64,000 nucleotides of DNA, taken from an uncultured bacterium. GTDB taxonomy: Bacteria; Muiribacteriota; Ozemobacteria; Ozemobacterales; Ozemobacteraceae. The notes under the pieces are model-generated. The model had not been told where the DNA came from, did no database searches, and was given only the letters and a program-made list of their open reading frames with translations. The stretch spans positions 62,001-126,000 of the forward strand of contig CALEDQ010000020.1 of the NCBI GenBank assembly GCA_937949615.1, written 5' to 3'. The translations under genes were made by a program, and so were the position numbers. Of this stretch, positions 26,834 through 35,369 are shown in pieces (the stretch's first letter is position 1; each line of letters opens with the position of its first letter).

Positions 26834-28384
26834 TTACATTTTGTGGCCGAATGGAATCTTGTATTTACGAAGTTTGCCACGCAATGTGCTTGGATTAAGA
26901 GCTAGTATCTCGGCGGCACCACCGGGCCCTTCGATACGGCCTCTGGTCGCATCCAGCACCCGGCACAGATGGTTTTTGACGATGTTTTCCAGGGTATCCA
27001 TGCGCCTTTCGGGAGATGAAGCAATTGCGGTTTTGCCCGGAAAATAGCTGGCAGGTATTTCTACTGGCTTGCCATTACAGACGATCAGACCGCGCTCGAT
27101 AACATTTTGCAGTTCTCTGACGTTGCCTGGCCAGTCATATTGCAGCAGGCGGTCAAGAGTTCCGGGAGCCAGACTTTGATTGACCGGCATGTTCAGCTCG
27201 CGCGATTTGCGAACCATAAAATATTGCGCCAGCGGCAGAATATCTTCTTTTCTTTGTCTGAGCGGTGGTAATTCAATAGGAAAAATATTGAGCCTGAACC
27301 AGAGATCTTCACGAAACCTGCCGGCGCGCACCATTTCAAGAAGATTCCGGTGAGTCGCCGCGATAACCCGCACGTCTATTTTAAGCGTATGTTGCCCACC
27401 GACCCTCTCATACTCTTTCTCCTGAAGTACCCTGAGAAGCTTAACCTGCGCTTCCAGGCTCAGCTCACCAATTTCATCAAGAAAAATCGTACCATTGTTG
27501 GCACGTTCGAAACGTCCCTTTTTAACCGCAACAGCACCAGTAAAAGCGCCTTTTTCATGGCCAAAAAGTTCGCTGTCAAGAAGAGATTCTGGCATGGCTC
27601 CGCACTGCACTCTGACAAACGGGCCATCGCGGCGTGGACTGGTCTGATGTATATTTTTTGCAATCACTTCTTTGCCGGTACCGGTTTCACCAAGCAGCAA
27701 TACCGGGCTGGAAGTTCTTGAAACAGTCTTGACCATTTCCATCACTCTTTTAAGGCCAAAATCCGCGCCAACGACAAGATCGCCACCAGACCTTTCAAGA
27801 TCGGTCTTCATGGCCTGATTTTCATCGACCAGGCCCTCTTTGAGCTGCAGCAGTTCGCGATACCTGATTGCATTGCTCATGGCGATGGAAAACGGCTTCA
27901 TTACTGAGAGCAACAAATCGGCATGGTGCTGCCGATAAACATTTTTCCCCTCTTTGGCAATAACCAGAGAGCAGCCTCGATAGCCGCCGGAGTCAATTTC
28001 CATTTTCAGCATCGAGTAGCGTTCGATATTGGCAAAAATCTTGAGCATCGGCGCTGGAAAATTGCCGAAGTTGTCAATGGTAATCGACTTTTTCTGACTC
28101 TTCTCAAAAGCTTCCAGTTCGCTGACTTCTTTGCTGTTGAGCCACAATATGGGCTCTCTGATGTCGTCCGGCTCGTTGAGAAGTCGCTGACCATATCTGG
28201 ATACCGAAAAAACCTTTACTCCGCCGTCGTCAACATCTTCAACCAGAAACATGCCCATCATATCCATGGGAATAAAATCGCACATATAATTAAAAGTCGC
28301 TTTAATTGCCTCGTCAACTTCGAGACTGCTATGAATTCTCAAGGCCACTTCACGAAAAAATTCTTCGGTATTACAACTTTTCAA
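26834..28384 (-). CDS. Sigma-54-dependent activator with GAF domain
   Basis: 516 residues; TTG start supported by GGAGTGAG eight bases upstream. Residues ~10-175 form a GAF-like sensory domain. About 195-430 are the AAA+ ATPase domain with Walker A (GETGTGKE), the sigma-54 contact loop GAFTGA, Walker B (GTIFLDEIGEL) and arginine-finger region. The C-terminus (about 465-512) is a Fis-type helix-turn-helix (GGAAEILALNPSTLRGKLRKY). It has FhlA/NorR-like architecture, binds enhancer sites and hydrolyses ATP to open sigma-54 promoters. It is divergent from the RND/ACP operon, whose upstream region has a sigma-54 promoter and an inverted repeat, so that operon is its likely target. The effector is unknown. 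Confidence 0.92.
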   Translation of the reverse strand: MKSCNTEEFFREVALRIHSSLEVDEAIKATFNYMCDFIPMDMMGMFLVEDVDDGGVKVFSVSRYGQRLLNEPDDIREPILWLNSKEVSELEAFEKSQKKSITIDNFGNFPAPMLKIFANIERYSMLKMEIDSGGYRGCSLVIAKEGKNVYRQHHADLLLSVMKPFSIAMSNAIRYRELLQLKEGLVDENQAMKTDLERSGGDLVVGADFGLKRVMEMVKTVSRTSSPVLLLGETGTGKEVIAKNIHQTSPRRDGPFVRVQCGAMPESLLDSELFGHEKGAFTGAVAVKKGRFERANNGTIFLDEIGELSLEAQVKLLRVLQEKEYERVGGQHTLKIDVRVIAATHRNLLEMVRAGRFREDLWFRLNIFPIELPPLRQRKEDILPLAQYFMVRKSRELNMPVNQSLAPGTLDRLLQYDWPGNVRELQNVIERGLIVCNGKPVEIPASYFPGKTAIASSPERRMDTLENIVKNHLCRVLDATRGRIEGPGGAAEILALNPSTLRGKLRKYKIPFGHKM

Positions 28385-28453
28385 AACATCTCACTCCATA
28401 TGTGAAATTCACGCCGACTATCATATTAGACACAATCTATCACATTTAGCAGG

Positions 28454-28481
28454 TAAAATCTGTTAAATAAAACAGATTTTA
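28454..28481. promoter_or_regulatory. Probable enhancer site for the sigma-54 activator
   Basis: Perfect 11-base inverted repeat TAAAATCTGTT (28454-28464) and AACAGATTTTA (28471-28481) with a 6-base spacer, centred about 70 bases upstream of the -24 element. Position and symmetry fit a binding site for the divergently encoded Fis-type HTH activator. Confidence 0.6.
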
Positions 28482-28535
28482 TCAAAGCCCGCGCAAAACA
28501 TTGATCACCAGTGCAAATCAACGGCAGCAAATATA

Positions 28536-28550
28536 TGGCACGGTTTATGC
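28536..28550 (+). promoter_or_regulatory. Sigma-54 (-24/-12) promoter
   Basis: TGGCACG at 28536-28542, four bases, then ATGC at 28547-28550. This differs from the TGGCACG-N4-TTGC consensus at one base and has the correct GG-to-GC spacing. It drives rightwards into the RND adaptor gene after a leader of about 140 bases, which contains a possible GGCAGAC/GTCTGCC hairpin but no recognisable gene. Confidence 0.7.
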
Positions 28551-28702
28551 TATTATGATAGTTGCTTTGTTTCCTGGCAGACAGTTACCCGGGGCCAGAG
28601 CGCAATGACAAACTGAAAGTCGGTCTGCCGGCAGTCATCGATCTGTTCAATGTTCTGACTGTTTATCTGAAATAAACCAAATTGATTCAAGGATGGCAAA
28701 AG

Positions 28703-29917
28703 ATGCACTCACAATCAGGAAAATCACTATGGATAGCCCTTCTGGCTTTTATCTGCCTTCTCGGGCTCATATCTTTTACCCAGATACAGACTGCCAATGC
28801 GGGACTTGATAAGAACAGGGAAGATAAACAACCCCAGGTATCTTCGCCAAACAAGGTGCCGGTTAAATTATCAGAGGTAACCAGAAGGCAGTTCCTCAAG
28901 ACCATAAACGTGTATGGCAAGGTTGAGTCTTATCAAAGTGCTTTTGTTGCCCCCAAAATTTCTGGAGAGGTCGAGAAACTGTTTGTCGACGAGGGCAGTC
29001 GCGTTGAAAAAGGCAAAACCCGCCTGTTCGAAATCGACAACCTCAAACTGCAACAGAAAGTCGATAATGCGCGTCAGAATATTGCAATTGTTCTTGCGGT
29101 TGAAAAGGAGCGCAAAGCCTTGCTGCGCAAAGCCCAGATCGATTTTGACAAAAAATCCAAGAGCTACGCACGCTACAAAGCCCTGCTCGAAAAGCAGGCA
29201 ATCACTCAGGAAAGCTTCGACAACCACGAAGCCGACTATCTTTCGTCAGTCGCTGAAGTAGAGCACAAAAAGGCAATTCTCGAACTCGGTCAGGCTGAGG
29301 CAAAGCAGGCAGTCATCAACCTGCAGATGGCAGAAAAAGACCTGGCTGACTCAATTGTAATTGCCCCCATAGACGGCTATATCAGCGAAAAACACATCGA
29401 AATCGGCGAAATGGGGCAACCTGGCAAGCCGGCATTTAAAATCGACAATACCGAAAAATTGCAGATAAGCGCTTTTATTCCGGCTGAATACAGTTCAAGC
29501 ATTGTTCAGGATAAAACCGAAGTCGAATTGACTCTGTATGGCGAGGTTCTTTCTCCAAAGCTGAAAGTAACCTATGTGAGCCCCGTCATCGACACAAAAA
29601 TGCACATCTTCGAAATCAAGTGTCTGGTCGAAGCTGGCACCCATAATCTCAAGCCCGGGCAATCGCTACAGATGAGACTTCTGGTCAATGAGCAGTCCGC
29701 TATAACTGTGCCGACCAGAGCGCTGGTCGAAAGCGCTGACGAATGCGCCATTTTCGCCTGTGAAAACGGTACAGCCCGCAAACTGACTGTAAAAAAGGGC
29801 GAAGAATTCGAGGGTTTCACCGAAATTAAAGAACCAGAACTGCTCATTGGCAGCAAAGTCATCACCGAGGGGCAATTCATGCTCAAGGACAATCTACCGG
29901 TAACGGTTATCGAATAG
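28703..29917 (+). CDS. RND efflux periplasmic adaptor (membrane fusion protein)
   Basis: 404 residues; ATG chosen with AAGGA nine bases upstream. A signal or anchor segment (residues ~8-28) is followed by a lipoyl half (YQSAFVAPKISGEVEKLFVDEGSRVEKG). A helical hairpin spans ~95-190, then the second lipoyl half (IVIAPIDGYISEKHIEIGEMG) and beta-barrel and membrane-proximal domains. It couples the following RND pump to an outer-membrane channel; a tolC-like gene lies four genes downstream. The pump gene starts 9 bases after the stop. The operon is probably sigma-54 dependent. Confidence 0.9.
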   Translation: MHSQSGKSLWIALLAFICLLGLISFTQIQTANAGLDKNREDKQPQVSSPNKVPVKLSEVTRRQFLKTINVYGKVESYQSAFVAPKISGEVEKLFVDEGSRVEKGKTRLFEIDNLKLQQKVDNARQNIAIVLAVEKERKALLRKAQIDFDKKSKSYARYKALLEKQAITQESFDNHEADYLSSVAEVEHKKAILELGQAEAKQAVINLQMAEKDLADSIVIAPIDGYISEKHIEIGEMGQPGKPAFKIDNTEKLQISAFIPAEYSSSIVQDKTEVELTLYGEVLSPKLKVTYVSPVIDTKMHIFEIKCLVEAGTHNLKPGQSLQMRLLVNEQSAITVPTRALVESADECAIFACENGTARKLTVKKGEEFEGFTEIKEPELLIGSKVITEGQFMLKDNLPVTVIE

Positions 29918-29926
29918 GAGCAGACA

Positions 29927-32900
29927 ATGTTTTTAGCCACAGCATCAGTCAAACGCCCCGTTGCCATGTCAGCTCTGCTGATAGGACTCACGCTCCTGGG
30001 TATCTATTCTTTTTTCAAGATGGGCCTCGAGCTAATGCCCAAAATCGACATTCCTTACATCACAATAGTCACCGTCTTTCCTGGCGCAAGCCCTGAGCAG
30101 ATCGAAACCGATATCGCCAAAAGAATCGAAGACCGGATGATGACCCTTGAAGGACTTAAGCACATAAGCTCAACCTGCATGGAAAACGCCTGTCAGACCC
30201 TTCTTGAATTCAATCTCGGTACCAATATCGATGTTGCTGCCACAGATGTGCGTGAAAAACTCGATCTGGCAAGAGCCGACATGCCTGAAGACGCCGAAGA
30301 CCCGAAAGTATTGAAGTTCGACATTAATTCCAAGCCAGTAGCCAATCTGGCGCTTACTGGCCCGACCACAATAGAAGAGCTTTACGATTACGCCGACAAC
30401 CACCTGAGAGACAAACTTACAGTCGTAGATGGCGTTGCCGACGCAGAATTAATCGGCGGCGCAAAACGCGAAGTTCAAATTCTGATAGACCGCGAAAAGC
30501 TTGCTGCCAGAGGATTGTCAACACTCGATGTTGTCCATGCAGTTAATTCAGCCGTCAAAACGATTCCGGTAGGCCGAATAAAAGAACTTGGAACTGAAAT
30601 CGGAGTCGAGTTCAGCGGCGATGTTTCACACGTAGACGGCCTCAAAGAGCTTGAAATCAGCAACAAAAACGATGGGAAAATCATCTTTCTCAAAGACATT
30701 GCTGAAGTAAAAATGGCAGCGGCCGAACTCAGACAGATCGCTTTTTTTGAAAACGAACCATGTATCGCAATTAAAATTATCAAGCGCAGCGATGCAAACG
30801 CCGTTACTACCGTAACGAATCTGCAGAATTCCATTGCCAGAATCTCCGCAATTTTGCCGGCCGGCTGGAAGCTGAACTGGGTTTCCGACGACGCCAGATT
30901 CATTCAGGCGAACGCCAGCAGTGCCTGGGAAAACATTTTTCAAGGCATTCTCCTGACCGCACTTATTCTCTTTCTGTTTCTTTACAACTTAAAGATCCTG
31001 CTGATTGCGGGCATTACCATGCCTCTGAACATCGTTATCGGCTTTTTCTTCATGAAGTCTCTGAATTATACGCTCAACCTGTCGACTCTTATTTCAATAG
31101 GTCTTTCGGTTGGTATCCTGGTAACCAATTCGCTGGTCGTATTAGAGGCTATAATGAAAAGGTTCGCCGAAACCGGCGACGCCAGACAAGCAGCAATAGA
31201 GGGAACCAGCGCCTCGACAATACCGGTTCTGGCAAGCAGTGGCACCAACATCGTCGTGCTTTTTCCCATCGCCAATATGGGCAGTATGGTTGGCCTGTTT
31301 CTGGAACCGCTTGCCACCACAATGCTGATCATGACAGCGGTATCGCTGTTCCTTTCATTCACCATCATCCCGTTACTCAGCTCGATTCTGCTGAAAAAGA
31401 ATACGAACGAATCAGGACTGCTGAGAAAAATGGAAACAGGCTTCAACGGTTGGTTCAATCGAGTGACACAGCGGTATATGGATATGATAACGATGGCACA
31501 GAATAATAAAGTCGCCAGCGCCTTGTTCATAGTTGCATTTGTTGTGCTTATGCTGCATGCACTTTCGCTTGCTCCGCTTATCGGTGGCGGTTTCATGCCT
31601 ACGGCAGACATGGGCAACGTAACCGTCAAGCTTGAGTTTCCGACCAGCTATGGCCTGGAGCAAACTCGACTGCGCACTCTTGAAGCGGTAAAGATTGCCA
31701 GAAGCCTGCCCGACGTTAACTCTGTTCTCAGCGCTGTTGGCAAGGTAGATGGCGGCTTTGGGCGCTCTTCTGAAGGGGTTTATCTTGCAGAAGTAAAGCT
31801 CAGAATAGCCGACAAGGACAAACGAAGTATTTCTATCGATGAGTTTCTCGCAAAAATCAAAAAAAGCTTCAGCACTTTTACCGATGCAATAGTTACAATC
31901 AGCATTCCGAGCCCGGCAGGTGGCAGCGAGGCTCCATTGCAGGTTGAATACAGCGGCGAAAACCTCAATGTTCTCGATCAAATTGCTACCACCGTAAAGG
32001 CTAAAGCCGAAGACATTGCCGGTTTTATTTCTATGGATACTACGGTGCGCAGCGGCAAAAAGAAAATTAAAGTCATTCCGAAGCGCGATGTCCTAAGCGA
32101 ATCCCAGATGGCTGCGGTAAATCTGGGCACGGCGCTGAGGGGCAATGTTGAAGGCTTAAAGGCAGCAACCTTCAAAAAAGGTGATCGCAACTATGACATT
32201 GTCGTTAAATTTGCCGAAAATGATGGTTCTGAGCAGGTTAAAGAATTCAGTTTTGCCGGCAAAGATGGCAAGCAGATCGCCTTAACCAATTTTGGTCAGC
32301 TCGAAAAGGTTGTCGCACCAATTCAGATTATCCGCAAAGACAAGCAGCGCATTGCCAAGTTCGAGTCTTACCTGGCAAAAAGTCTGCCAATGGGCAATGC
32401 CATGAATTACGTCAGCGAGTTTTCCAGAAAAGTAATGCCGGTCGGCTATGAATTTAAAGCGACGGGCCAGGCCGAAATGATGCATGATGCACAGATGAAC
32501 CTTGCCGAAGCCGCCGGAATCGCCGTAGTGCTGGTCTTGCTGACTCTTGCGGCAGTAATGGAATCATTCACGATGCCTGCCATTATTCTGCTGTCGATCC
32601 CCCCCATGTTGATCGGCATGCTTTGGGCTTTATATCTTACCGGTTATTCCATTTCGATTTTTGTTCTTATGGGTGGCGTCATGCTTATCGGCATCGTTGT
32701 TAACAACGCAATCCTGATGCTTGAAGAATACAACAATCTGGCAGCCACCGGAACAATGTCGAAAAAGCAGGCTCTGGTTCAGGCGTGCGGCAGCAGTCTG
32801 CGCCCCGTAATCATGATCACTCTGGCTGCGGTTCTTGGCATGCTGCCAATGGCTTTTGGCAGCGGCATCGGCTCAGAACTGCGCACCGACATAGGTATCT

Positions 32901-33001
32901 CTTCTGCGGGCGGCATTCTTTCTTCAGCAGTCATCTCGATGTTTCTCATACCAATTGTCTTCAGCTTCTTTCTGCGCGACAAAAAAGTCGACCAGACCTG
33001 A
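29927..33001 (+). CDS. RND-family inner membrane transporter lacking the proton-relay residues
   Basis: 1024 residues with the twelve-helix, two-large-loop RND layout (TM1 near residue 10, large loops ~40-330 and ~550-860). It resembles the HAE1/AcrB branch. In TM4 the AcrB Asp407-Asp408 pair is replaced by T400-N401 (GILVTNSLVVLE). In TM10 the AcrB Lys940 position is N926 (GIVVNNAILMLEE). These are the residues that carry protons in AcrB, so coupling must differ or the protein may act in another way. It is co-transcribed with an adaptor, a phasin-like protein, an acyl carrier protein, a TolC and a patatin, which hints at a lipid-type substrate. Confidence 0.9.
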   Translation: MFLATASVKRPVAMSALLIGLTLLGIYSFFKMGLELMPKIDIPYITIVTVFPGASPEQIETDIAKRIEDRMMTLEGLKHISSTCMENACQTLLEFNLGTNIDVAATDVREKLDLARADMPEDAEDPKVLKFDINSKPVANLALTGPTTIEELYDYADNHLRDKLTVVDGVADAELIGGAKREVQILIDREKLAARGLSTLDVVHAVNSAVKTIPVGRIKELGTEIGVEFSGDVSHVDGLKELEISNKNDGKIIFLKDIAEVKMAAAELRQIAFFENEPCIAIKIIKRSDANAVTTVTNLQNSIARISAILPAGWKLNWVSDDARFIQANASSAWENIFQGILLTALILFLFLYNLKILLIAGITMPLNIVIGFFFMKSLNYTLNLSTLISIGLSVGILVTNSLVVLEAIMKRFAETGDARQAAIEGTSASTIPVLASSGTNIVVLFPIANMGSMVGLFLEPLATTMLIMTAVSLFLSFTIIPLLSSILLKKNTNESGLLRKMETGFNGWFNRVTQRYMDMITMAQNNKVASALFIVAFVVLMLHALSLAPLIGGGFMPTADMGNVTVKLEFPTSYGLEQTRLRTLEAVKIARSLPDVNSVLSAVGKVDGGFGRSSEGVYLAEVKLRIADKDKRSISIDEFLAKIKKSFSTFTDAIVTISIPSPAGGSEAPLQVEYSGENLNVLDQIATTVKAKAEDIAGFISMDTTVRSGKKKIKVIPKRDVLSESQMAAVNLGTALRGNVEGLKAATFKKGDRNYDIVVKFAENDGSEQVKEFSFAGKDGKQIALTNFGQLEKVVAPIQIIRKDKQRIAKFESYLAKSLPMGNAMNYVSEFSRKVMPVGYEFKATGQAEMMHDAQMNLAEAAGIAVVLVLLTLAAVMESFTMPAIILLSIPPMLIGMLWALYLTGYSISIFVLMGGVMLIGIVVNNAILMLEEYNNLAATGTMSKKQALVQACGSSLRPVIMITLAAVLGMLPMAFGSGIGSELRTDIGISSAGGILSSAVISMFLIPIVFSFFLRDKKVDQT

Positions 33002-33040
33002 TAGCAACCCGCACAAGGCAATTTTACCAGAGTATCAATT

Positions 33041-33064
33041 CACCCCGCGGCAAAACGAGGGGTG
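33041..33064 (+). terminator. Possible hairpin between pump and phasin-like gene
   Basis: CACCCC (33041-33046) pairs with GGGGTG (33059-33064) over a 12-base loop; no strong T run follows. It may be a weak attenuator or an RNA-stability element within the operon. Confidence 0.3.
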
Positions 33065-33116
33065 CTTCTTAGACAGCTTTGTATGCAACAAAATGGCTTC
33101 AATAAGGAGAAAAAAC

Positions 33117-33449
33117 ATGATCGAATTATGGAAAAAGGGCATTCTCAATGACACCAACCCAGAATCTATAACCAGAGAGAAAATCGAAAAAATCAGCAAA
33201 GATCTTGTTAAACAGGGATGTTTATCAGAGCAGGAAGGAAACGAGATTATCCATTCGCTGAACGAATTGATCGAGCTGATCGAGCGTGAAAAAAACCTGG
33301 AATTGAAAATAGAGCCTGCAATCTTCAAAGTCCTCACCAAATTCGATGTTGCAAGAAAAGAAGATATAAGAAAGCTTGAAAAAAGAATTGCAGCACTGGA
33401 AAAAGAAAAAATCACCAATTTTGCCAGAATGAACGCAAACGAAATCTGA
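33117..33449 (+). CDS. Small phasin-like coiled-coil protein
   Basis: 110 residues; ATG preceded by AAGGAG. It is entirely helical and highly charged, ending in a heptad-like segment (VARKEDIRKLEKRIAALEKEK). This resembles the tail of polyhydroxyalkanoate granule-associated phasins. Phasins coat hydrophobic granules or scaffold proteins. The similarity is short and could be a generic coiled coil. It lies between the RND pump and an acyl carrier protein gene, 54 bases ahead of the latter's start. Confidence 0.55.
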   Translation: MIELWKKGILNDTNPESITREKIEKISKDLVKQGCLSEQEGNEIIHSLNELIELIEREKNLELKIEPAIFKVLTKFDVARKEDIRKLEKRIAALEKEKITNFARMNANEI

Positions 33450-33503
33450 TTGGCAGGACTTGAAATATATTTTCAGAGCAACCACACCAGGAGGAATTAT
33501 CAA

Positions 33504-33764
33504 GTGAACAGCTATGTTAAAAGAATGAAAAAAATTGTGGCAAACACTTTGCGGGTCGATGAAAAGCAGGTCACAATCGAAACAGACCTGAGAGAACTCG
33601 GCGCCGACAGCCTCGATATCGCAGAGCTTTTAATGGAATTCGAAGAGCATTTTGAAATATCAATTCCAAACGAAGATACTGCTGAGTTTTTGTCGCTTAA
33701 GACAGCGGTTGATTACATTACAGCAAAAAAAGCTGAGCATTCTAAAGGAACATACGGTAGCTGA
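33504..33764 (+). CDS. Acyl carrier protein
   Basis: 86 residues from a GTG start with AGGAGG nine bases upstream; the longer frame to 33450 adds non-family sequence. The 4'-phosphopantetheine attachment motif GADSLD is intact with S36, and helix II follows (IAELLMEFEEHFEISIP). ACPs carry acyl chains for fatty acid, polyketide or lipid-modifying enzymes. No fatty-acid synthase gene is adjacent, so this is a specialised or stand-alone ACP. Its place in an efflux operon with a patatin suggests acyl-group delivery or trafficking, which is inference. Confidence 0.9.
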   Translation: MNSYVKRMKKIVANTLRVDEKQVTIETDLRELGADSLDIAELLMEFEEHFEISIPNEDTAEFLSLKTAVDYITAKKAEHSKGTYGS

Positions 33765-33876
33765 AACAACTCAAATAGTTTTTGCATAACAATTCTCACC
33801 TCTTGGCCAAAATGGAATGCATCTTCCCATGATAAGAGAGGTGCCGTGCATATCTTAATCAACGGAAGTTCAGACC

Positions 33877-35262
33877 ATGAAAACAATATCATCACTTACA
33901 GCCCGAATTCTAATAGTAACCTTATCAGTCATTTTTGCAGCTTCAACAGTACAGGCAGATACTCTTGCCAGTCTGATCGACAAGGCACTCGAGCGAAATA
34001 TCAGTCTGCAGATTTCTGATCTTGAGATCGAGCGAAGCTTCATTGATCAGAAAACATCTGATAATGCACTGATTCCTGATGTAAATTTTATTATCAACAG
34101 AACCAGCAAAGATTTCAAAGACGATTACCAGAAAAAAAGCCCGACCAGCATCGATAAAATGATGACTTACTCGCTCAAGCTCACCCAGAGTTACCCTGGG
34201 CTGGGCAGAATTCCTGCCATACAAAAAGAAATCACGCGACTGAAAACCGACATCAAAAAAACATACAAAGACAACCAGAAAGTTGACGTGCTGCGCAGAC
34301 TGACCCGCATCTATTTCAAACTGGTTCGCGATCAGGAACTTATTAAAATTCACGAAACCGACCTGATACTGATCGCCGCCCTGATGAAGGTTGCCAGGCT
34401 CAACGAAGAACTCGGGCTGGTATTGCATAATGATGTTCTGAGAATAGAGGTTGAACAGCTTAACTCGAATACCGAGCTGATAAAAACCAAAAACAGTTTC
34501 GAAAACCTCAGATATGATCTGGCAAATATTCTTGATGTTCAAAATCCTGCAGCAATAGAACTCGAACTGGCGAGAAGTCTCAAATTCCAGACCGGCAGCT
34601 ATACCAGTGAGATACTTCTGCCCGAGTTGTTCAAGATAGACAACGATATCAACATTGCCAGAACCGACCGGACCATTCTGCAAAAAACAGTACAGGCGGC
34701 GCGAAGCGCTCATCTACCAACACTGAGTCTCGATGCTTCCTGCAACTATGGTCGTGAAGTTGGCCCAATAGAAGGCACCAAAGACTTTGCTGCAACTTTC
34801 ATTCTGACAACACCGGTTTACAATGGCAACGACATCGAAAATGCCGTGCGCACGGCACAAAAGGCCGAAGAAATCGTCAGATTGAGAGTCCGCGACATTT
34901 CAAACAATAAAAAGGCAATCCTGGAAAAGGCCGTTGCCGATTATAACGAGGCTCTTTCCCGTATCAGCTTTGCCGAGAAAATGGCCGAACAAAGCTATGA
35001 AAATATGCGCATCGTTTTTACACGTTATCAGGAAGGTGCATCTTCGATCGTCGAGCTTATCGATGCGCAGCGACTGCTCACGAATTCTTCCCAGACCGCT
35101 GTCAAAGCCTATTACGACGAGCGCGAACGGCTTGTCGAAATACTTCTGCTGCTGCACAAATTTGATGAACTCTACCTTACTGACCAGAACCCTTCGATTC
35201 TCAATACCGATTTTCTTATGCAGGCTCTAAAACTTGGAGAAAAGTCGCAAGAAACTCGCTGA
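33877..35262 (+). CDS. TolC-family outer membrane channel
   Basis: 461 residues. Signal peptide (KTISSLTARILIVTLSVIFAASTVQA) followed by two efflux repeats (TLASLIDKALERNISLQISDLEIERS and ARTDRTILQKTVQAARSAHLPTLSLDASCNYGRE). The late helix YQEGASSIVELIDAQRLLTNSSQ is typical. It provides the outer-membrane exit for the RND pump upstream. The 112-base gap from the ACP gene holds no gene; GGAAG precedes the ATG. Confidence 0.88.
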   Translation: MKTISSLTARILIVTLSVIFAASTVQADTLASLIDKALERNISLQISDLEIERSFIDQKTSDNALIPDVNFIINRTSKDFKDDYQKKSPTSIDKMMTYSLKLTQSYPGLGRIPAIQKEITRLKTDIKKTYKDNQKVDVLRRLTRIYFKLVRDQELIKIHETDLILIAALMKVARLNEELGLVLHNDVLRIEVEQLNSNTELIKTKNSFENLRYDLANILDVQNPAAIELELARSLKFQTGSYTSEILLPELFKIDNDINIARTDRTILQKTVQAARSAHLPTLSLDASCNYGREVGPIEGTKDFAATFILTTPVYNGNDIENAVRTAQKAEEIVRLRVRDISNNKKAILEKAVADYNEALSRISFAEKMAEQSYENMRIVFTRYQEGASSIVELIDAQRLLTNSSQTAVKAYYDERERLVEILLLLHKFDELYLTDQNPSILNTDFLMQALKLGEKSQETR

Positions 35263-35369
35263 TAGAAAAGAGAGAGGCCCCATTTTCATCAATATTTCCT
35301 GCTTTTAGTTGCCTGGTTTCACCAAAAGCTGCCCTGCACTTGGCCTGTATTAGATTACAGAGACCTGTG

